64,000 nucleotides of DNA from Tumidithrix helvetica. Its GTDB lineage: Bacteria > Cyanobacteriota > Cyanobacteriia > Pseudanabaenales > Pseudanabaenaceae. The stretch's first letter is position 1. Each line of letters opens with the position of its first letter. The DNA lies in contig NZ_CBDDRA010000001.1 in the NCBI RefSeq assembly GCF_965232925.1, positions 365,418-429,417 on the forward strand, in the 5' to 3' direction. Below, piece by piece: positions 27,205 through 36,044 of this stretch. Both the position numbers and the translations under genes were made by a program. The notes beneath the pieces are model-generated. The model saw only the letters and a program-made list of their open reading frames with translations, made no database searches and was not told where the DNA came from.

Positions 27205-27429
27205 ATGAGTAAGAAAGTCAGCATTACTTTGGACGACGAAGTTTTAGATTTTGTAGATCGGCTAGCGAGCAATCGTAGCAGTTTTATTAATGATATTCTC
27301 TTGCAAGAGAAGGAGAGGATTTTCTTGAAGGAACTAGAAGATGCATACAAAGAGCAGGCAAATGATGCCGCGTTTCAAGAAGAAATTTCTGTTTGGGATG
27401 TTACTGTGGAAGATGGTTTAAATGCCTAA
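27205..27429 (+). CDS. antitoxin, ribbon-helix-helix (MazE/CopG-like)
   Basis: 74 residues. The start MSKKVSITLDDEVLDFVDRL is the beta strand and first helix of a ribbon-helix-helix DNA-binding domain, followed by NRSSFINDILLQE. The acidic C-terminal half (VWDVTVEDGL) would be the toxin-neutralising arm. It overlaps the MazF-like toxin gene by 8 bases, the usual coupling. A tandem 14-bp repeat upstream is a candidate autoregulatory site. Confidence 0.85.
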   Translation: MSKKVSITLDDEVLDFVDRLASNRSSFINDILLQEKERIFLKELEDAYKEQANDAAFQEEISVWDVTVEDGLNA

Positions 27430-27796
27430 CGGAACGTTAACCTATAAACGAGGCGAGATCTGGTGGGTCGATCTGAAACCCGTTGTTGGTAATGAGGTGG
27501 ATAAAGAGCGTCCTTGTTTGATTTTGCAAAATGACATCGGTAATCAAAATGGAGCGACGACAATAGTTGCTCCTTTATTGCCAGGAATGAAGACCTATCC
27601 GTTTGTTGTTAATATTACCCCGACCTCGCAAAATGGACTGAATGGCGATCGCCACATCAATTTAAGTCAAATTAGAGCTGTTGATGCCAAAAGAATCAAG
27701 AATAAACAGGGTGTTTTAGAAGATATTTATTGGGCAGAAATTGAGAAAGCCGTAAGTATTGAACTCGGTTTCAGTTCGGCGTTTAAGCCTACATAG
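27422..27796 (+). CDS. MazF/PemK family toxin (mRNA endonuclease)
   Basis: 124 residues. RGEIWWVDLKPVVGNEVDKERPCLILQND is the classic MazF N-terminus with the conserved RP, and TTIVAPLLP matches the second core strand. LSQIRAVDAKRI carries the S/D-Q-x-R-x-x-D region and WAEIEKAVSIELG the C-terminal helix. Family members cleave single-stranded mRNA at short motifs, halting growth. All core residues look intact, so the toxin should be active and held by the overlapping antitoxin gene. Confidence 0.9.
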   Translation: MPNGTLTYKRGEIWWVDLKPVVGNEVDKERPCLILQNDIGNQNGATTIVAPLLPGMKTYPFVVNITPTSQNGLNGDRHINLSQIRAVDAKRIKNKQGVLEDIYWAEIEKAVSIELGFSSAFKPT

Positions 27797-27858
27797 CCTT
27801 ACTAATAAAGACTATACTGTAAAGACATGGCAACTTAGCTAAGTGAAAATAGAACAGT

Positions 27859-28170
27859 ATGTTAGCCCTGAGTTATCCACACATTGAAAAAGATGGTTAT
27901 CAGCCTGCACGATTGCAACGCCTGCCGCGCATTAGAATTGCTCAGATTGTAATGGACTATCTTACCTATGGTTGGTCGGTTGAGGAGATGTGTCGTCAGC
28001 ACCTTTACTTAACACCAGCCGAAGCTCATGCTGCAATGGGCTACTATTTTGACCATCAAGAAGAAATTGACCAAGAAATCAAGCTGGAATGGCAGCAAGC
28101 ACAAGAAACTATGACTCAAGCAGCCAAGTCACCTTTCTACATTCGCATGAGAGCTAAAGGAATTCTGTAA
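27859..28170 (+). CDS. DUF433 antitoxin
   Basis: 103 residues. RLPRIRIAQIVMDYLTYGWSVEEMCRQHLYLTPAEAHAAMGYYFDH is the winged-helix DUF433 core. The N-terminus differs from the commonest form, and the C-terminal tail is Gln/Glu-rich. Its stop is immediately followed by the DUF5615 toxin ATG at 28171, so the two are one unit. The family is a type II antitoxin. A second, damaged pair of the same kind lies at 51621-52051. Confidence 0.85.
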   Translation: MLALSYPHIEKDGYQPARLQRLPRIRIAQIVMDYLTYGWSVEEMCRQHLYLTPAEAHAAMGYYFDHQEEIDQEIKLEWQQAQETMTQAAKSPFYIRMRAKGIL

Positions 28171-28521
28171 ATGGCTATTGCTTTATACATGGATGTTCAT
28201 GTTCCCCAAGCAATTACCGAGCAGTTGCGGCGCCGAGGCATCGATGTATTGACGGCATTTGAGGACGGAACTCAAGAACTTCCTGACGATCGCCTTTTAG
28301 TACGAGTGACTGAGCTTCAACGCGTCCTCTTTACCCAAGATATTCGCTTTAGAGTTTTAGCCGAGACATGGCAGATAGAAGGGAAACAGTTTTCAGGATT
28401 GATCTTTGGGCATCAACTTGGAGGCACGATTGGTGAATTTGTGAAAGACTTAGAATTGATTGCCAAGGCTTCTGAACCTGCCGAGTGGGTAAATGCAATC
28501 GAGTATATTCCATTCAAGTAA
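28171..28521 (+). CDS. DUF5615 PIN-like toxin
   Basis: 116 residues. It starts MAIALYMDVHVPQAITEQLRRRGIDVLTA, with the first PIN-like acidic residue in MDVHVP. DDRLLVRVTELQRVLFTQDIRF carries the second acidic pair, and the C-terminal helix reads GEFVKDLELIAKA. PIN-like toxins are metal-dependent RNases. The full length and motifs make it likely to be functional with the adjoining DUF433 antitoxin. Confidence 0.85.
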   Translation: MAIALYMDVHVPQAITEQLRRRGIDVLTAFEDGTQELPDDRLLVRVTELQRVLFTQDIRFRVLAETWQIEGKQFSGLIFGHQLGGTIGEFVKDLELIAKASEPAEWVNAIEYIPFK

Positions 28522-28672
28522 GAGGCAAAACATTTAACAAATCGTTATCTGGGTATTGCCCTCACATGCTTGTTTTATTCATAAAGTTTCAGTATGATTT
28601 CATTATTGGGAAGTTTACCAAAAAAGTTTCACTAAAAGCTAATTCAGTGTGGTGTTAAGGGCTGGAAAATGC

Positions 28673-29191
28673 ATGAGTAAACCTAAACCGTTCAATTGGC
28701 TTCAAGAACCTACCCAACCGCCAACAGTGGGTGACTGGGTTTTCCTAGCTACGTTGAACGAGAATTTGCTTGATAAGGAACACAACCTCACTAACCATCG
28801 CATGGCTTGGATGATGAGCACTCAAGCCTTTCTCTTCAGTACTTTTTGCATTATCCTTATTAACAGCCCAAAAGAGCAGAGAACAGCAGCTATGCTTCTA
28901 AATCTGATACCTGGCTTTGCACTTGTGATTGCGGTCACTGCAATCATTGGGATCTTTGCTGCTCAGTCGGTCATAGATGTTCTTGAAAAAGAACGCAGTA
29001 TTTACCACAAAATCTTAAAATTTCTGTTCGATCATTCAGACATGCCAGACATTGGCTATGAACGGAGTGGTGGGTTATCATGGACACGCTTCGGCGGAGT
29101 GTGGCCACCACGAATAATTTCTATAGGAATTGCGATTCTTTGGCTGCTGGTGCTTCTGGGGCGATTCGGTTTGATTGATCGTGGTTTATAA
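28673..29191 (+). CDS. uncharacterised three-helix membrane protein
   Basis: 172 residues from the ATG at 28673, which has AAGG about 11 bases upstream; a GTG at 28649 would add 8 residues. There are three likely membrane helices: about 45-64, 75-97 and 147-165. The segment between the second and third is cytoplasmic or periplasmic and ends SWTRFGG. The N-terminal soluble part contains LATLNENLLDKEHNLTNHRMAW, a pattern seen in small bacterial membrane proteins of unknown role. It sits in an accessory block among toxin-antitoxin genes. No function assigned. Confidence 0.65.
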   Translation: MSKPKPFNWLQEPTQPPTVGDWVFLATLNENLLDKEHNLTNHRMAWMMSTQAFLFSTFCIILINSPKEQRTAAMLLNLIPGFALVIAVTAIIGIFAAQSVIDVLEKERSIYHKILKFLFDHSDMPDIGYERSGGLSWTRFGGVWPPRIISIGIAILWLLVLLGRFGLIDRGL

Positions 29192-29222
29192 CAGTTGCTA
29201 TGGAAATGATAGTAAATCCCAA

Positions 29223-29350
29223 TATCGATACTGGGATTTACTGTTGTCAGCAATTTTCCACTACTAAAAGATAGAATTTGCCTAAAAAGCAAAGTGCCCG
29301 ATCGCTGATGCTGAGTCGATGCCAACCTGCCGATCGCCGCACGATCGCTT
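29223..29350 (-). pseudogene. decayed duplicate of the bioB 3' region
   Basis: Aligned by eye, bases 29223-29350 match 30257-30393, the part of bioB coding about residues 250-297. Shared blocks include ACTGGGATTTAC near one end and GCACGATCGCTT at the other, with substitutions and small indels that shift the frame. It lies directly after the Uma2 stop codon, so the Uma2 gene is bracketed by intact bioB and this remnant in direct orientation. Confidence 0.8.
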
Positions 29351-29356
29351 GAGTAT

Positions 29357-30079
29357 TTATTCAGAAAGATCGCCGAAGCGATCGCGATATTTTTTTAGCA
29401 AGGCTTCAGCCATTGCCGCACGTTCTCGCGCAGTGGGATATCTATTTCCTTGGCGATCGTACCAATAGAGCCACTCACGTTCCCAACCATCGATATCGCC
29501 AAGAGCGCAACCAATACCAAGTTCCATTTCTGGCAACCATACCATTTCTCCCCCTTCAGGTAAAAGCGAGATTGATGGCATCAGTTCGTACTTTCCATCA
29601 ACCAACTTATATACTTCCAAAGACTGGTGGTTTTTATAAAGCCCTCGTCTTCCACTGAGTGGATTGTAGATAACGTAATAGAGAATTCCTAGATTTTGAT
29701 ACTCTTCTAACTTGCGATCGTACTCACCGTTATATTGCTTAGAGATCACCTCAAGCACGAGAACTGGGAGAACTTTTTCCTCCCAAACCACGTAGCTCAA
29801 GCGACCACCCTCGCCACTATATCTAGGAACCCCTAATGCTAAAAAACCATCGGGAACAACTGCTTTAGACTCCTCTGATTTGTCAAAATTGGGTTCGTAA
29901 TAAACGCACATATCTACACCCCAAAACCAATCAGAGCGCTCTGCCCAAATTTCTCTCAATAAGTTCAGCAAGAGATTTGGAATATCGTTTTGGAGTTCGT
30001 TATCCACAGGGGTTTCGTCAGAGTCAGGCAATTCCTCAGCAGTTGGTAAATGGCGGTATTCTGAAGATACAGTAAACAT
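29357..30079 (-). CDS. Uma2 family endonuclease-fold protein
   Basis: 240 residues. The PD-(D/E)xK-type core of the Uma2 family (PF05685) is present: VVPDGFLALGV gives the acidic residue and VLVLEVISKQY the E-x-S-K strand. GILYYVIYNPLSG and LEVYKLVDGKYELM are the following strands. The C-terminal WLYWYDRQGNRYPTARERAAMAEALL helix is typical of the long Uma2 group. These genes are very numerous in cyanobacteria and their biological role is not established. It is bracketed by bioB and a bioB fragment, indicating acquisition or duplication at this site. Confidence 0.85.
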   Translation of the reverse strand: MFTVSSEYRHLPTAEELPDSDETPVDNELQNDIPNLLLNLLREIWAERSDWFWGVDMCVYYEPNFDKSEESKAVVPDGFLALGVPRYSGEGGRLSYVVWEEKVLPVLVLEVISKQYNGEYDRKLEEYQNLGILYYVIYNPLSGRRGLYKNHQSLEVYKLVDGKYELMPSISLLPEGGEMVWLPEMELGIGCALGDIDGWEREWLYWYDRQGNRYPTARERAAMAEALLKKYRDRFGDLSE

Positions 30080-30197
30080 GGCTTTGGCATTTTTACGTTA
30101 GCCTTATTCTGTCATAGTTTTTTGTTTCTTTGCAGCATGAAGTCACCCACTAACTCTTGAGAGAAGTGAGTCCAAATCATTTTGGGTAGCTTGAAAT

Positions 30198-31145
30198 TTA
30201 ACGCTGTGGGACTGTTTCCCATGCTGCGATCCCTAATTGGGCAAACATGGAGGCATCATCATCAATACTGGGATTTACCGTCGTCAGCAATTTTTCACTG
30301 CTAAAAATAGAATTTGCCCCTGCCATAAAACAGAGCGCTTGATCGGTTACGCTGAGGCGATGCCGACCTGCGGATAGACGCACGATCGCTTTAGGCATGA
30401 GAATCCGAGCAGTGGCGATCGTGCGCACGAGTACGATCGGCTCGACGATCGCAGCATCACTCAAAGGTGTGCCCTCCACGGGAGAAAGGGCATTGATCGG
30501 CACAGATTCGGGTTGGGGGTTGAGGTTTGCCAAGGTATGTAGCAGTTCGATCCGATCTTGTTCGCTTTCGCCCAAGCCAACAATGCCACCGCAACAGACT
30601 TGAATGCCCTCGGCAGCAACTGCTTCGATCGTCTTTAAGCGATCGCTATAGGTACGGGTCGTAATAATCTCAGGATAAAAATTTGCCGAGGTGTCGAGAT
30701 TGTGGTTATAGGCAGTCAACCCCGCTTCAGCCAAACGCTTGGCTTGATCTGGGCGCAACATCCCCAAGGTGACGCAAGCCTCCATGCCTAGGTCGGCGAC
30801 GGCGCTCACCATTTCTAAGACGCGATCGAACTCTTGCCCATCTGGGACTTGTCGCCATGCCGCCCCCATACAAAATCGCGTCGAGCCATTTTCTTTTGCC
30901 GTTTTTGCCTGCTCGATCACGGTTTCGAGGGGTAGCAGGGGGTAATTCTCGATCTCGGTGTCGTATCGCGCACTCTGCGGACAATATTTACAATCCTCGG
31001 GGCAGCGACCAGATTTGATATTCGAGAGCGTACATAGCTGTACGGCATCGGTTTGGTGGTGCTGTCTGTGAATCGTTTGGGCATCAAACACCAGCGAGAC
31101 CAGCGGTTGGCGATAAATCTGTTGAACCTGTTCTAGAGAGACCAA
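30198..31145 (-). CDS. bioB: biotin synthase
   Basis: A radical-SAM enzyme that inserts sulfur into dethiobiotin to give biotin. 315 residues, as usual. The radical-SAM cluster motif CPEDCKYC binds the 4Fe-4S cluster. Further landmarks are the RFCMGAAWR strand, YNHNLDTS, GGIVGLGE and the C-terminal RLSAGRH holding the Arg ligand of the 2Fe-2S cluster. Its own 3' region was duplicated; the remnant lies at 29223-29350. The Fe-S scaffold gene nfu lies just upstream on the same strand, and the likely DAPA-forming enzyme gene bioU is in the same window at 45436. Confidence 0.97.
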   Translation of the reverse strand: MVSLEQVQQIYRQPLVSLVFDAQTIHRQHHQTDAVQLCTLSNIKSGRCPEDCKYCPQSARYDTEIENYPLLPLETVIEQAKTAKENGSTRFCMGAAWRQVPDGQEFDRVLEMVSAVADLGMEACVTLGMLRPDQAKRLAEAGLTAYNHNLDTSANFYPEIITTRTYSDRLKTIEAVAAEGIQVCCGGIVGLGESEQDRIELLHTLANLNPQPESVPINALSPVEGTPLSDAAIVEPIVLVRTIATARILMPKAIVRLSAGRHRLSVTDQALCFMAGANSIFSSEKLLTTVNPSIDDDASMFAQLGIAAWETVPQR

Positions 31146-31179
31146 GATTATTTCCTGAAATAAAAAATACTACGAACGC

Positions 31180-31205
31180 AAAAAAGGGCGCATTGAGTGC
31201 GCCCC
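31180..31205 (-). terminator. Rho-independent terminator after nfu
   Basis: On the minus strand GGGCGCA-CTCAA-TGCGCCC forms a seven-bp GC stem (31186-31192 with 31198-31204) followed by TTTTTT. It lies between nfu and bioB and would end the nfu transcript, so the two are probably separate units. Confidence 0.85.
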
Positions 31206-31251
31206 AAATTTTAGCAAAAACTGGTGGCAAAATTTTTAGGAAAAACTAGCC

Positions 31252-31488
31252 TTAATAAACCTGCTCGACTTCACCAATGTCGGGGATCGACTCTCTGAGT
31301 TTGCGTTCGATCCCCATTCTGAGGGTCATGGCAGAACTAGGGCAAGTGCCACAAGCACCTTGTAGTCTTAATCTCACCACTGGCCCTTCTACCTCAACCA
31401 GCTCGACATTACCACCGTCAGCCAATAGGTAAGGGCGTAACTCGTCTAAAACATTTTCAATATTTTCCGATGTTAGTTCTAAAGCCAT
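31252..31488 (-). CDS. nfu: NifU-like Fe-S scaffold (Nfu, C-terminal-domain type)
   Basis: 78 residues made only of the Nfu domain: LDELRPYLLADGGNVELVEV, then the cluster motif GACGTCPSS (two cysteines, CxxC), then GIERKLRESIPDIGEVEQVY. This short form is the main Fe-S carrier in cyanobacteria and feeds photosystem I and other Fe-S proteins. It lies next to bioB, a double-cluster enzyme that needs repeated cluster rebuilding. It is followed by a strong terminator. Confidence 0.93.
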   Translation of the reverse strand: MALELTSENIENVLDELRPYLLADGGNVELVEVEGPVVRLRLQGACGTCPSSAMTLRMGIERKLRESIPDIGEVEQVY

Positions 31489-31632
31489 ATTGCACCTCTT
31501 GTATGATTTTCTACATCTATGCTAATCCAAAAAAACGCGAATCGTGAATCCCCCCTCTGCTTTCGTCACATTCTCTTGACAAGGGGATGCTGTACAAGGG
31601 GAGGCTGGGTAGGGTGCGATCGCTAACCTATT

Positions 31633-32262
31633 ATGAGTCTCCCCATCCTTTATTCTTTTCGACGTTGTCCCTATGCCATACGGGCACGAATGGCATTGCG
31701 ATATGCAGCGATCGAGTACGAGTTGCGGGAAGTTTCCCTAAAAAATAAGCCCGCAGAAATGCTGACGATTTCCCCAAAAGGCACAACCCCAGTCCTACAA
31801 CTAACCGATGGTCGTGTTTTAGAAGAGAGCCTCGATATTATGGAATGGGCAGTGGAACAAAACGATCCCGATCGCTGGAATCACCTATTGGAAATATCGC
31901 GGTTGCTCGGCAAAAAGCTGATTGCGATCAACGATCTGGAATTCAAACAGGCACTGGATCGCTACAAATATGCCAACCGTTTCCCCGAAGCAACGCAGGA
32001 AACCTATAGAAACCAAGTAGAAACCTATCTACCGACCTTAGAGAATTTACTGCGGCAGCATACCTTTTTGCTCGGCGATCGCATTTCCCTTGTCGATATT
32101 GCGATCTTTCCATTTATCAGACAGTTTGCCCAAGTCGATCTGGAATGGTTTCAATCGACATCCTATAATCATTTGCAGCAATGGCTGCGCGGGCACGAGC
32201 ATAGTATGTTATTTCAAGCGGTCATGCAAAAGGTTCCAGTATGGATTCCTAATTCTCTATGA
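31633..32262 (+). CDS. glutathione S-transferase family protein
   Basis: 209 residues. The thioredoxin-like N-terminus reads SLPILYSFRRCPYAIRARMALRYA. The CPYA pair is where a Cys, rather than Tyr or Ser, would act, as in omega/beta-type GSTs. GTTPVLQLTDGRVLEESLDIMEW follows, with the cis-Pro and the E-S glutathione-binding pair. The C-terminal helical domain includes LLGDRISLVDIAIFPFIRQF. Cys-type GSTs usually act as thiol transferases or dehydroascorbate reductases; the substrate here is unknown. Confidence 0.9.
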   Translation: MSLPILYSFRRCPYAIRARMALRYAAIEYELREVSLKNKPAEMLTISPKGTTPVLQLTDGRVLEESLDIMEWAVEQNDPDRWNHLLEISRLLGKKLIAINDLEFKQALDRYKYANRFPEATQETYRNQVETYLPTLENLLRQHTFLLGDRISLVDIAIFPFIRQFAQVDLEWFQSTSYNHLQQWLRGHEHSMLFQAVMQKVPVWIPNSL

Positions 32263-32624
32263 ATGAAAAAGACTCAAAGCCACCCGCACCACAGTCTAGA
32301 TCGGCGCGTTAACCGTTGATGGCTTTATGTTGCCTGATGGTGATTACAGGATGAGCCAAGCACAAGCATCGGGGGAAATACCATATTGCCCCCGATGCGG
32401 TTGTACCTTGGAAATCTGCACAAGATGCACTGACGTCATTTGAAATAATTACTTGCAAAAACCGCAAGGTATTGAGTAAGCAAGCTGGATAGACGAAGCG
32501 TTCAAAGCACGCACTGGTGGATTGTTGTATAGGGTTTTTAGAAACCCCGTACAAGGTACGCAGTGCGGGGTAGTTCATCTACTTCTGCTGTGCCTCAGAC
32601 TAATCTTGACATGAACAAAACGCA
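32263..32624 (+). pseudogene. decayed coding remnant, family unclear
   Basis: No intact gene. On the + strand, protein-like segments occur in different frames: LTVDGFMLPDGDYRMSQAQA (about 32311-32370), then VVPWKSAQDALTSFEIITCK (about 32398-32457), then a Trp/Phe-rich stretch to about 32575. The segments are broken by frame changes and stops. The first resembles the start of a family of cyanobacterial accessory proteins, but I cannot name it. A nine-bp GC hairpin (ACCCCGTAC with GTGCGGGGT) closes the region at about 32552-32574. Confidence 0.4.
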
Positions 32625-34235
32625 TTACAGTTCTCGTAGGATTTTGAATCGCACGTGATTGAGCGCGAGTTCTCCGATGGAGAAGGGCTGCGGACGAATG
32701 GTTTCAAAGGTAATACCCTTGCCGATTTCGACGTGATACCAAGGTAAGCCCATAAACCAGCGGGTAGGATAGGGACGTTCGCCTGTATCATCGGGATTGG
32801 ATTCCATTGGGAACCAACCAAAGCCAGGAATATAAAACTCAATCCAGACGTGATTGTAGTACTGGTGGTGGATGACATTTTGCTGATCGGCGTAGGGAGG
32901 GCATTTATATCGACCCACAGTACGACAGGCAATGCCATTCAATCTTGCCAGTGCCAAGAGCAATCCCACATACTCCCCACAAGAACCCGTACCGCGCTCT
33001 AAAACCACATCAGGGCTGTCAATATAGGGTTGCATGCGATAGGAGAGCTTGTCATAGACATATTCTCGAATCTTGAGCATTTGCCGAATGATATTTGTCT
33101 CTCCAGCCACGGCTTCTCTAGCTGCAACTTTAATCGCAGGGATATCCATTCCTAACCCATCATCATCGATCAGATAAAGGCTCTGCATTTCTGAAGATAG
33201 TGGTGGCAGGCTTTCTACTTCCTCTGGTTTGAGTTCGTATTTAATCCCGTGTAACTCTAGGGTAGCTTTCCAACCAAATAATTTCGCTTCTTCGGCTTTG
33301 AGATCGCCAATTTTAAAGACAGCGATGCGTTGCCCATCTTTAACTTCTTCTTCAAAGGGCATTCCCATGGGCACGACAGAGAGCAACTTTTGACGATCGG
33401 TATCATCGGGTAAAGCGATGCGCCAAGTCAGATCGAAGACATCCTGAGGCTCATCCGCCGAAGCTTCCTCAAGGTAGACCATCTCGACCAAATAGCCATT
33501 AGAAAGCGTGTGGTGAGCCTTACTGGCTACTTGAGTAATTTGTAGTTGGTGAATAAACGTGCGATCGCGTACTTGTACCGACAAAGGATCTGGATCGTTG
33601 GGATTATCGCGAATGTAAAACTCATCATTGGTGTAGACAACATAGAGATCGTTCCCACAAAAGCCGATACCAGATGGGTTGGCAAAGGGTGTGAGGGCGC
33701 GGAACTTAATCTCACCTGTTTTGGCATCTAGACAGTAAACGGTTTCTTCATTGCGATCGCTGACCCACAATTCATCATTGCGCAGGGTGAGCGACTCTAC
33801 CCCACTCCCAGGAGTGGGAATGGTTCGCAGCAAGCTTCGGGTCGTACGTCCTACAACAAAAATCTTTTCGGCAGAGCGCGAACTGATGTAAACGCCTCCT
33901 TCGGATACTGCGATTCCTTCGATGGGCTGGGGCAGTTCCATAAAGGGTTGAAGGTCGAAATCGACCATGTTGCAGTAGTAAATTGTGTTGCCCCGCACTA
34001 CCCAGAGAATCCCTGCATTGATCGCAAAGCCTGTGGCATCCCGAAAGTCCAGAGCTGTGTAAGCATTTAAAACGGTAGCACTTTCTGTATAGGGATCGAT
34101 TTTGAGCAAATGTCCCTGATAGGAATCGAGGGCGATCGCATAGGGTTTGCCATCTGGGGCTTCAACCTGCCACACCAAACCATAAAGGGTATATGCCCCA
34201 GCAGGATAAATTGTTCTCGGTAAAGCAGATACCAT
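32625..34235 (-). CDS. transglutaminase-like protein with N-terminal beta-propeller
   Basis: 536 residues. The N-terminal half (about 1-215) is a propeller-like repeat region, with short strands such as GLVWQVEAPDG and GIAVSEGGVYISS. A mid beta domain follows. The C-terminal half (about 375-520) is a transglutaminase/protease-like core with a complete triad: Cys in GTGSCGEYVG (about 419), His in YYNHVWIEF (about 462) and Asp in PMESNPDD (about 475). No signal peptide is evident. The substrate is unknown; family members act as proteases or amidases. It lies downstream of an ABC permease on the same strand, with a short tandem repeat tract between. Confidence 0.8.
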   Translation of the reverse strand: MVSALPRTIYPAGAYTLYGLVWQVEAPDGKPYAIALDSYQGHLLKIDPYTESATVLNAYTALDFRDATGFAINAGILWVVRGNTIYYCNMVDFDLQPFMELPQPIEGIAVSEGGVYISSRSAEKIFVVGRTTRSLLRTIPTPGSGVESLTLRNDELWVSDRNEETVYCLDAKTGEIKFRALTPFANPSGIGFCGNDLYVVYTNDEFYIRDNPNDPDPLSVQVRDRTFIHQLQITQVASKAHHTLSNGYLVEMVYLEEASADEPQDVFDLTWRIALPDDTDRQKLLSVVPMGMPFEEEVKDGQRIAVFKIGDLKAEEAKLFGWKATLELHGIKYELKPEEVESLPPLSSEMQSLYLIDDDGLGMDIPAIKVAAREAVAGETNIIRQMLKIREYVYDKLSYRMQPYIDSPDVVLERGTGSCGEYVGLLLALARLNGIACRTVGRYKCPPYADQQNVIHHQYYNHVWIEFYIPGFGWFPMESNPDDTGERPYPTRWFMGLPWYHVEIGKGITFETIRPQPFSIGELALNHVRFKILREL

Positions 34236-34297
34236 GTATGTTCCTCTTCCTGATGGGATTGAATGGAAGTCAACAGCCGAAATATAACATTAAACTT

Positions 34298-34341
34298 CAG
34301 TTGACAGTTATCAGTTGACAGTTGATAGTTGTCAGTTATCA
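34298..34341. repeat. short tandem heptad-like repeat
   Basis: A tract built from variants of CAGTTGA and CAGTTAT repeated about six times. Short tandem repeats of this kind are common in cyanobacterial intergenic DNA. It lies between the ABC permease and the transglutaminase-like gene. Confidence 0.6.
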
Positions 34342-34411
34342 CCTGTCGGTTTCAGTGGCAATCCCTAAAATATCGATAACCAATAACCTTTTACCGATAA
34401 CCAAGTACCAA

Positions 34412-36019
34412 TTAACCATCAATCTTTGCTGCTCTCTGTAGCTTGCTACTCAGTTGCCAGCTTAAAAAGCTAATCACAAAGATTTGTCCTAAAAATCCTA
34501 GCGTTTTATCTAGTAGCGACGCAAAGGGAATTACTGCCCAGGGGAACCCCAAAAACTGCCATAGGGCTGGGGCGTTTACAGGGGTAATCCTTAAAATTGA
34601 GAGAATGATGGGGGGTAGAGAGAATAAAGCGATCGATGTTCCTGCTGCCCAGATCTCAGGTCGGCGCGTTTTGCTCAGTAAAATAAGCTGGATTAGCAGG
34701 GCATAGATCAGAATGATGCAAATTTGCGACGCCAAAATGAAGATCGCTCGGTTGTAATCTGGTGATATTGCTGCTGTCCAAGTGGTAAATATCCAAATCA
34801 GGACGATCGCATGGGTAATCAGGATGTTGATGGCGATCGCTACAGGCGCGGGACTTTTTTCTGCCCAAACCAAATCGCGCAATACATAGCCCCATGAGTT
34901 GCCTTGTTGCGAGGGGGGATTCATCGCAGGATCTGCATCGTTTCTGGATGCCATTTTTGTTAAAGCGCTATAACGTACCCAATCGAGTAAGGACTGCCGA
35001 TTGGGCGACAGGGTAGAAATGATTCCAAAAAAGAAAACTAGATGAAAAACATATAGAAAAATTAATTCGAGATCGTAGTTTTCTTGATAAAAGCGATCGA
35101 TGGGGGGACGGACAAAAAAGCCCACCACAAATAATTCCACATATGCCGAAAGCACGTAGCTTTGTTTCTTACTCAAAACCGTAGCATTAGGGTTATGAAA
35201 CCGCCGTTCTAGCAGCTGCCAGAGGCCTAGGGTAACGAAAAATAAGTTGAGTAAGACAAAAGTATGACCCATTACAGAATTGCGGGCGATCGGTAAATAA
35301 AACCATGGTAAATCTTGGGCTGTGATTTTACTTCCCACCAAAATAAAACCAAACGAACTCCATATCGTATTTACATTCCACAAGAAAAATATGGGTGTGA
35401 CCACAGTGAAAGTCAAAAAAGCATAGAGAATCGCATTGATCGATTGCTCCCCAATATTTAAGCGGGAGTTACTTAAAAAAGCGACAAGAATTGCCCCACT
35501 AAACAAACATGCCCCCGTAGCAATAAGAATGAGGTAGTAACTCAGCATAAAGTCCCATGAGACTCCTCCCCCTGCAGCCGTAATCAAATGCAGAGGTACG
35601 ATCAGCAAAATACTGATGTAGGGCAAGATGGGTACGCCTAATACCTTACCAATTAGGATACTCATACTCGATCGCGGGCTGAGTCGAATAAAATTGAGCG
35701 TTCCCTTACGCTCCTCTTGGCTGAGATCGGCAATCAGGCTATATACGCCCGATAGAAATAGCACATAGGGAATGCCCCAAGTAATAAACCGAAACTGATA
35801 TAACCACCATGTTTGCCAGTCGCGAATCCAGCAATACCTAGAGGCGGTACAGATGTCATTAGGTTGTTGTTGGCTAAAAAATAGGACTAGCAAGAACTGC
35901 ACGAGTATTGATGCACCGATTGCTACGGCTAGAGTACGCGGCTTCAGTCTGCCCCTAAACTCTCGTAATAGTTGTGGATTCCAGTTACCGACTCGATCTA
36001 GCCAAGTGATTGCTGTCAT
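34412..36019 (-). CDS. ABC-2 type transporter permease
   Basis: 535 residues with roughly twelve membrane helices. The N-terminus (NPQLLREFRGRLKPRTLAVA) and the cytoplasmic block SLIADLSQEERKGTLNFIRLSPRSS are the permease-side coupling region of ABC-2 exporters. No ATPase domain is fused and none lies next to it, so the ATP-binding partner is encoded elsewhere. The substrate is unknown. Upstream on the same strand is a Uma2 gene (25-base gap). Confidence 0.8.
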   Translation of the reverse strand: MTAITWLDRVGNWNPQLLREFRGRLKPRTLAVAIGASILVQFLLVLFFSQQQPNDICTASRYCWIRDWQTWWLYQFRFITWGIPYVLFLSGVYSLIADLSQEERKGTLNFIRLSPRSSMSILIGKVLGVPILPYISILLIVPLHLITAAGGGVSWDFMLSYYLILIATGACLFSGAILVAFLSNSRLNIGEQSINAILYAFLTFTVVTPIFFLWNVNTIWSSFGFILVGSKITAQDLPWFYLPIARNSVMGHTFVLLNLFFVTLGLWQLLERRFHNPNATVLSKKQSYVLSAYVELFVVGFFVRPPIDRFYQENYDLELIFLYVFHLVFFFGIISTLSPNRQSLLDWVRYSALTKMASRNDADPAMNPPSQQGNSWGYVLRDLVWAEKSPAPVAIAINILITHAIVLIWIFTTWTAAISPDYNRAIFILASQICIILIYALLIQLILLSKTRRPEIWAAGTSIALFSLPPIILSILRITPVNAPALWQFLGFPWAVIPFASLLDKTLGFLGQIFVISFLSWQLSSKLQRAAKIDG

Positions 36020-36044
36020 GGATTTCTCGATTTAGACATTAGGT

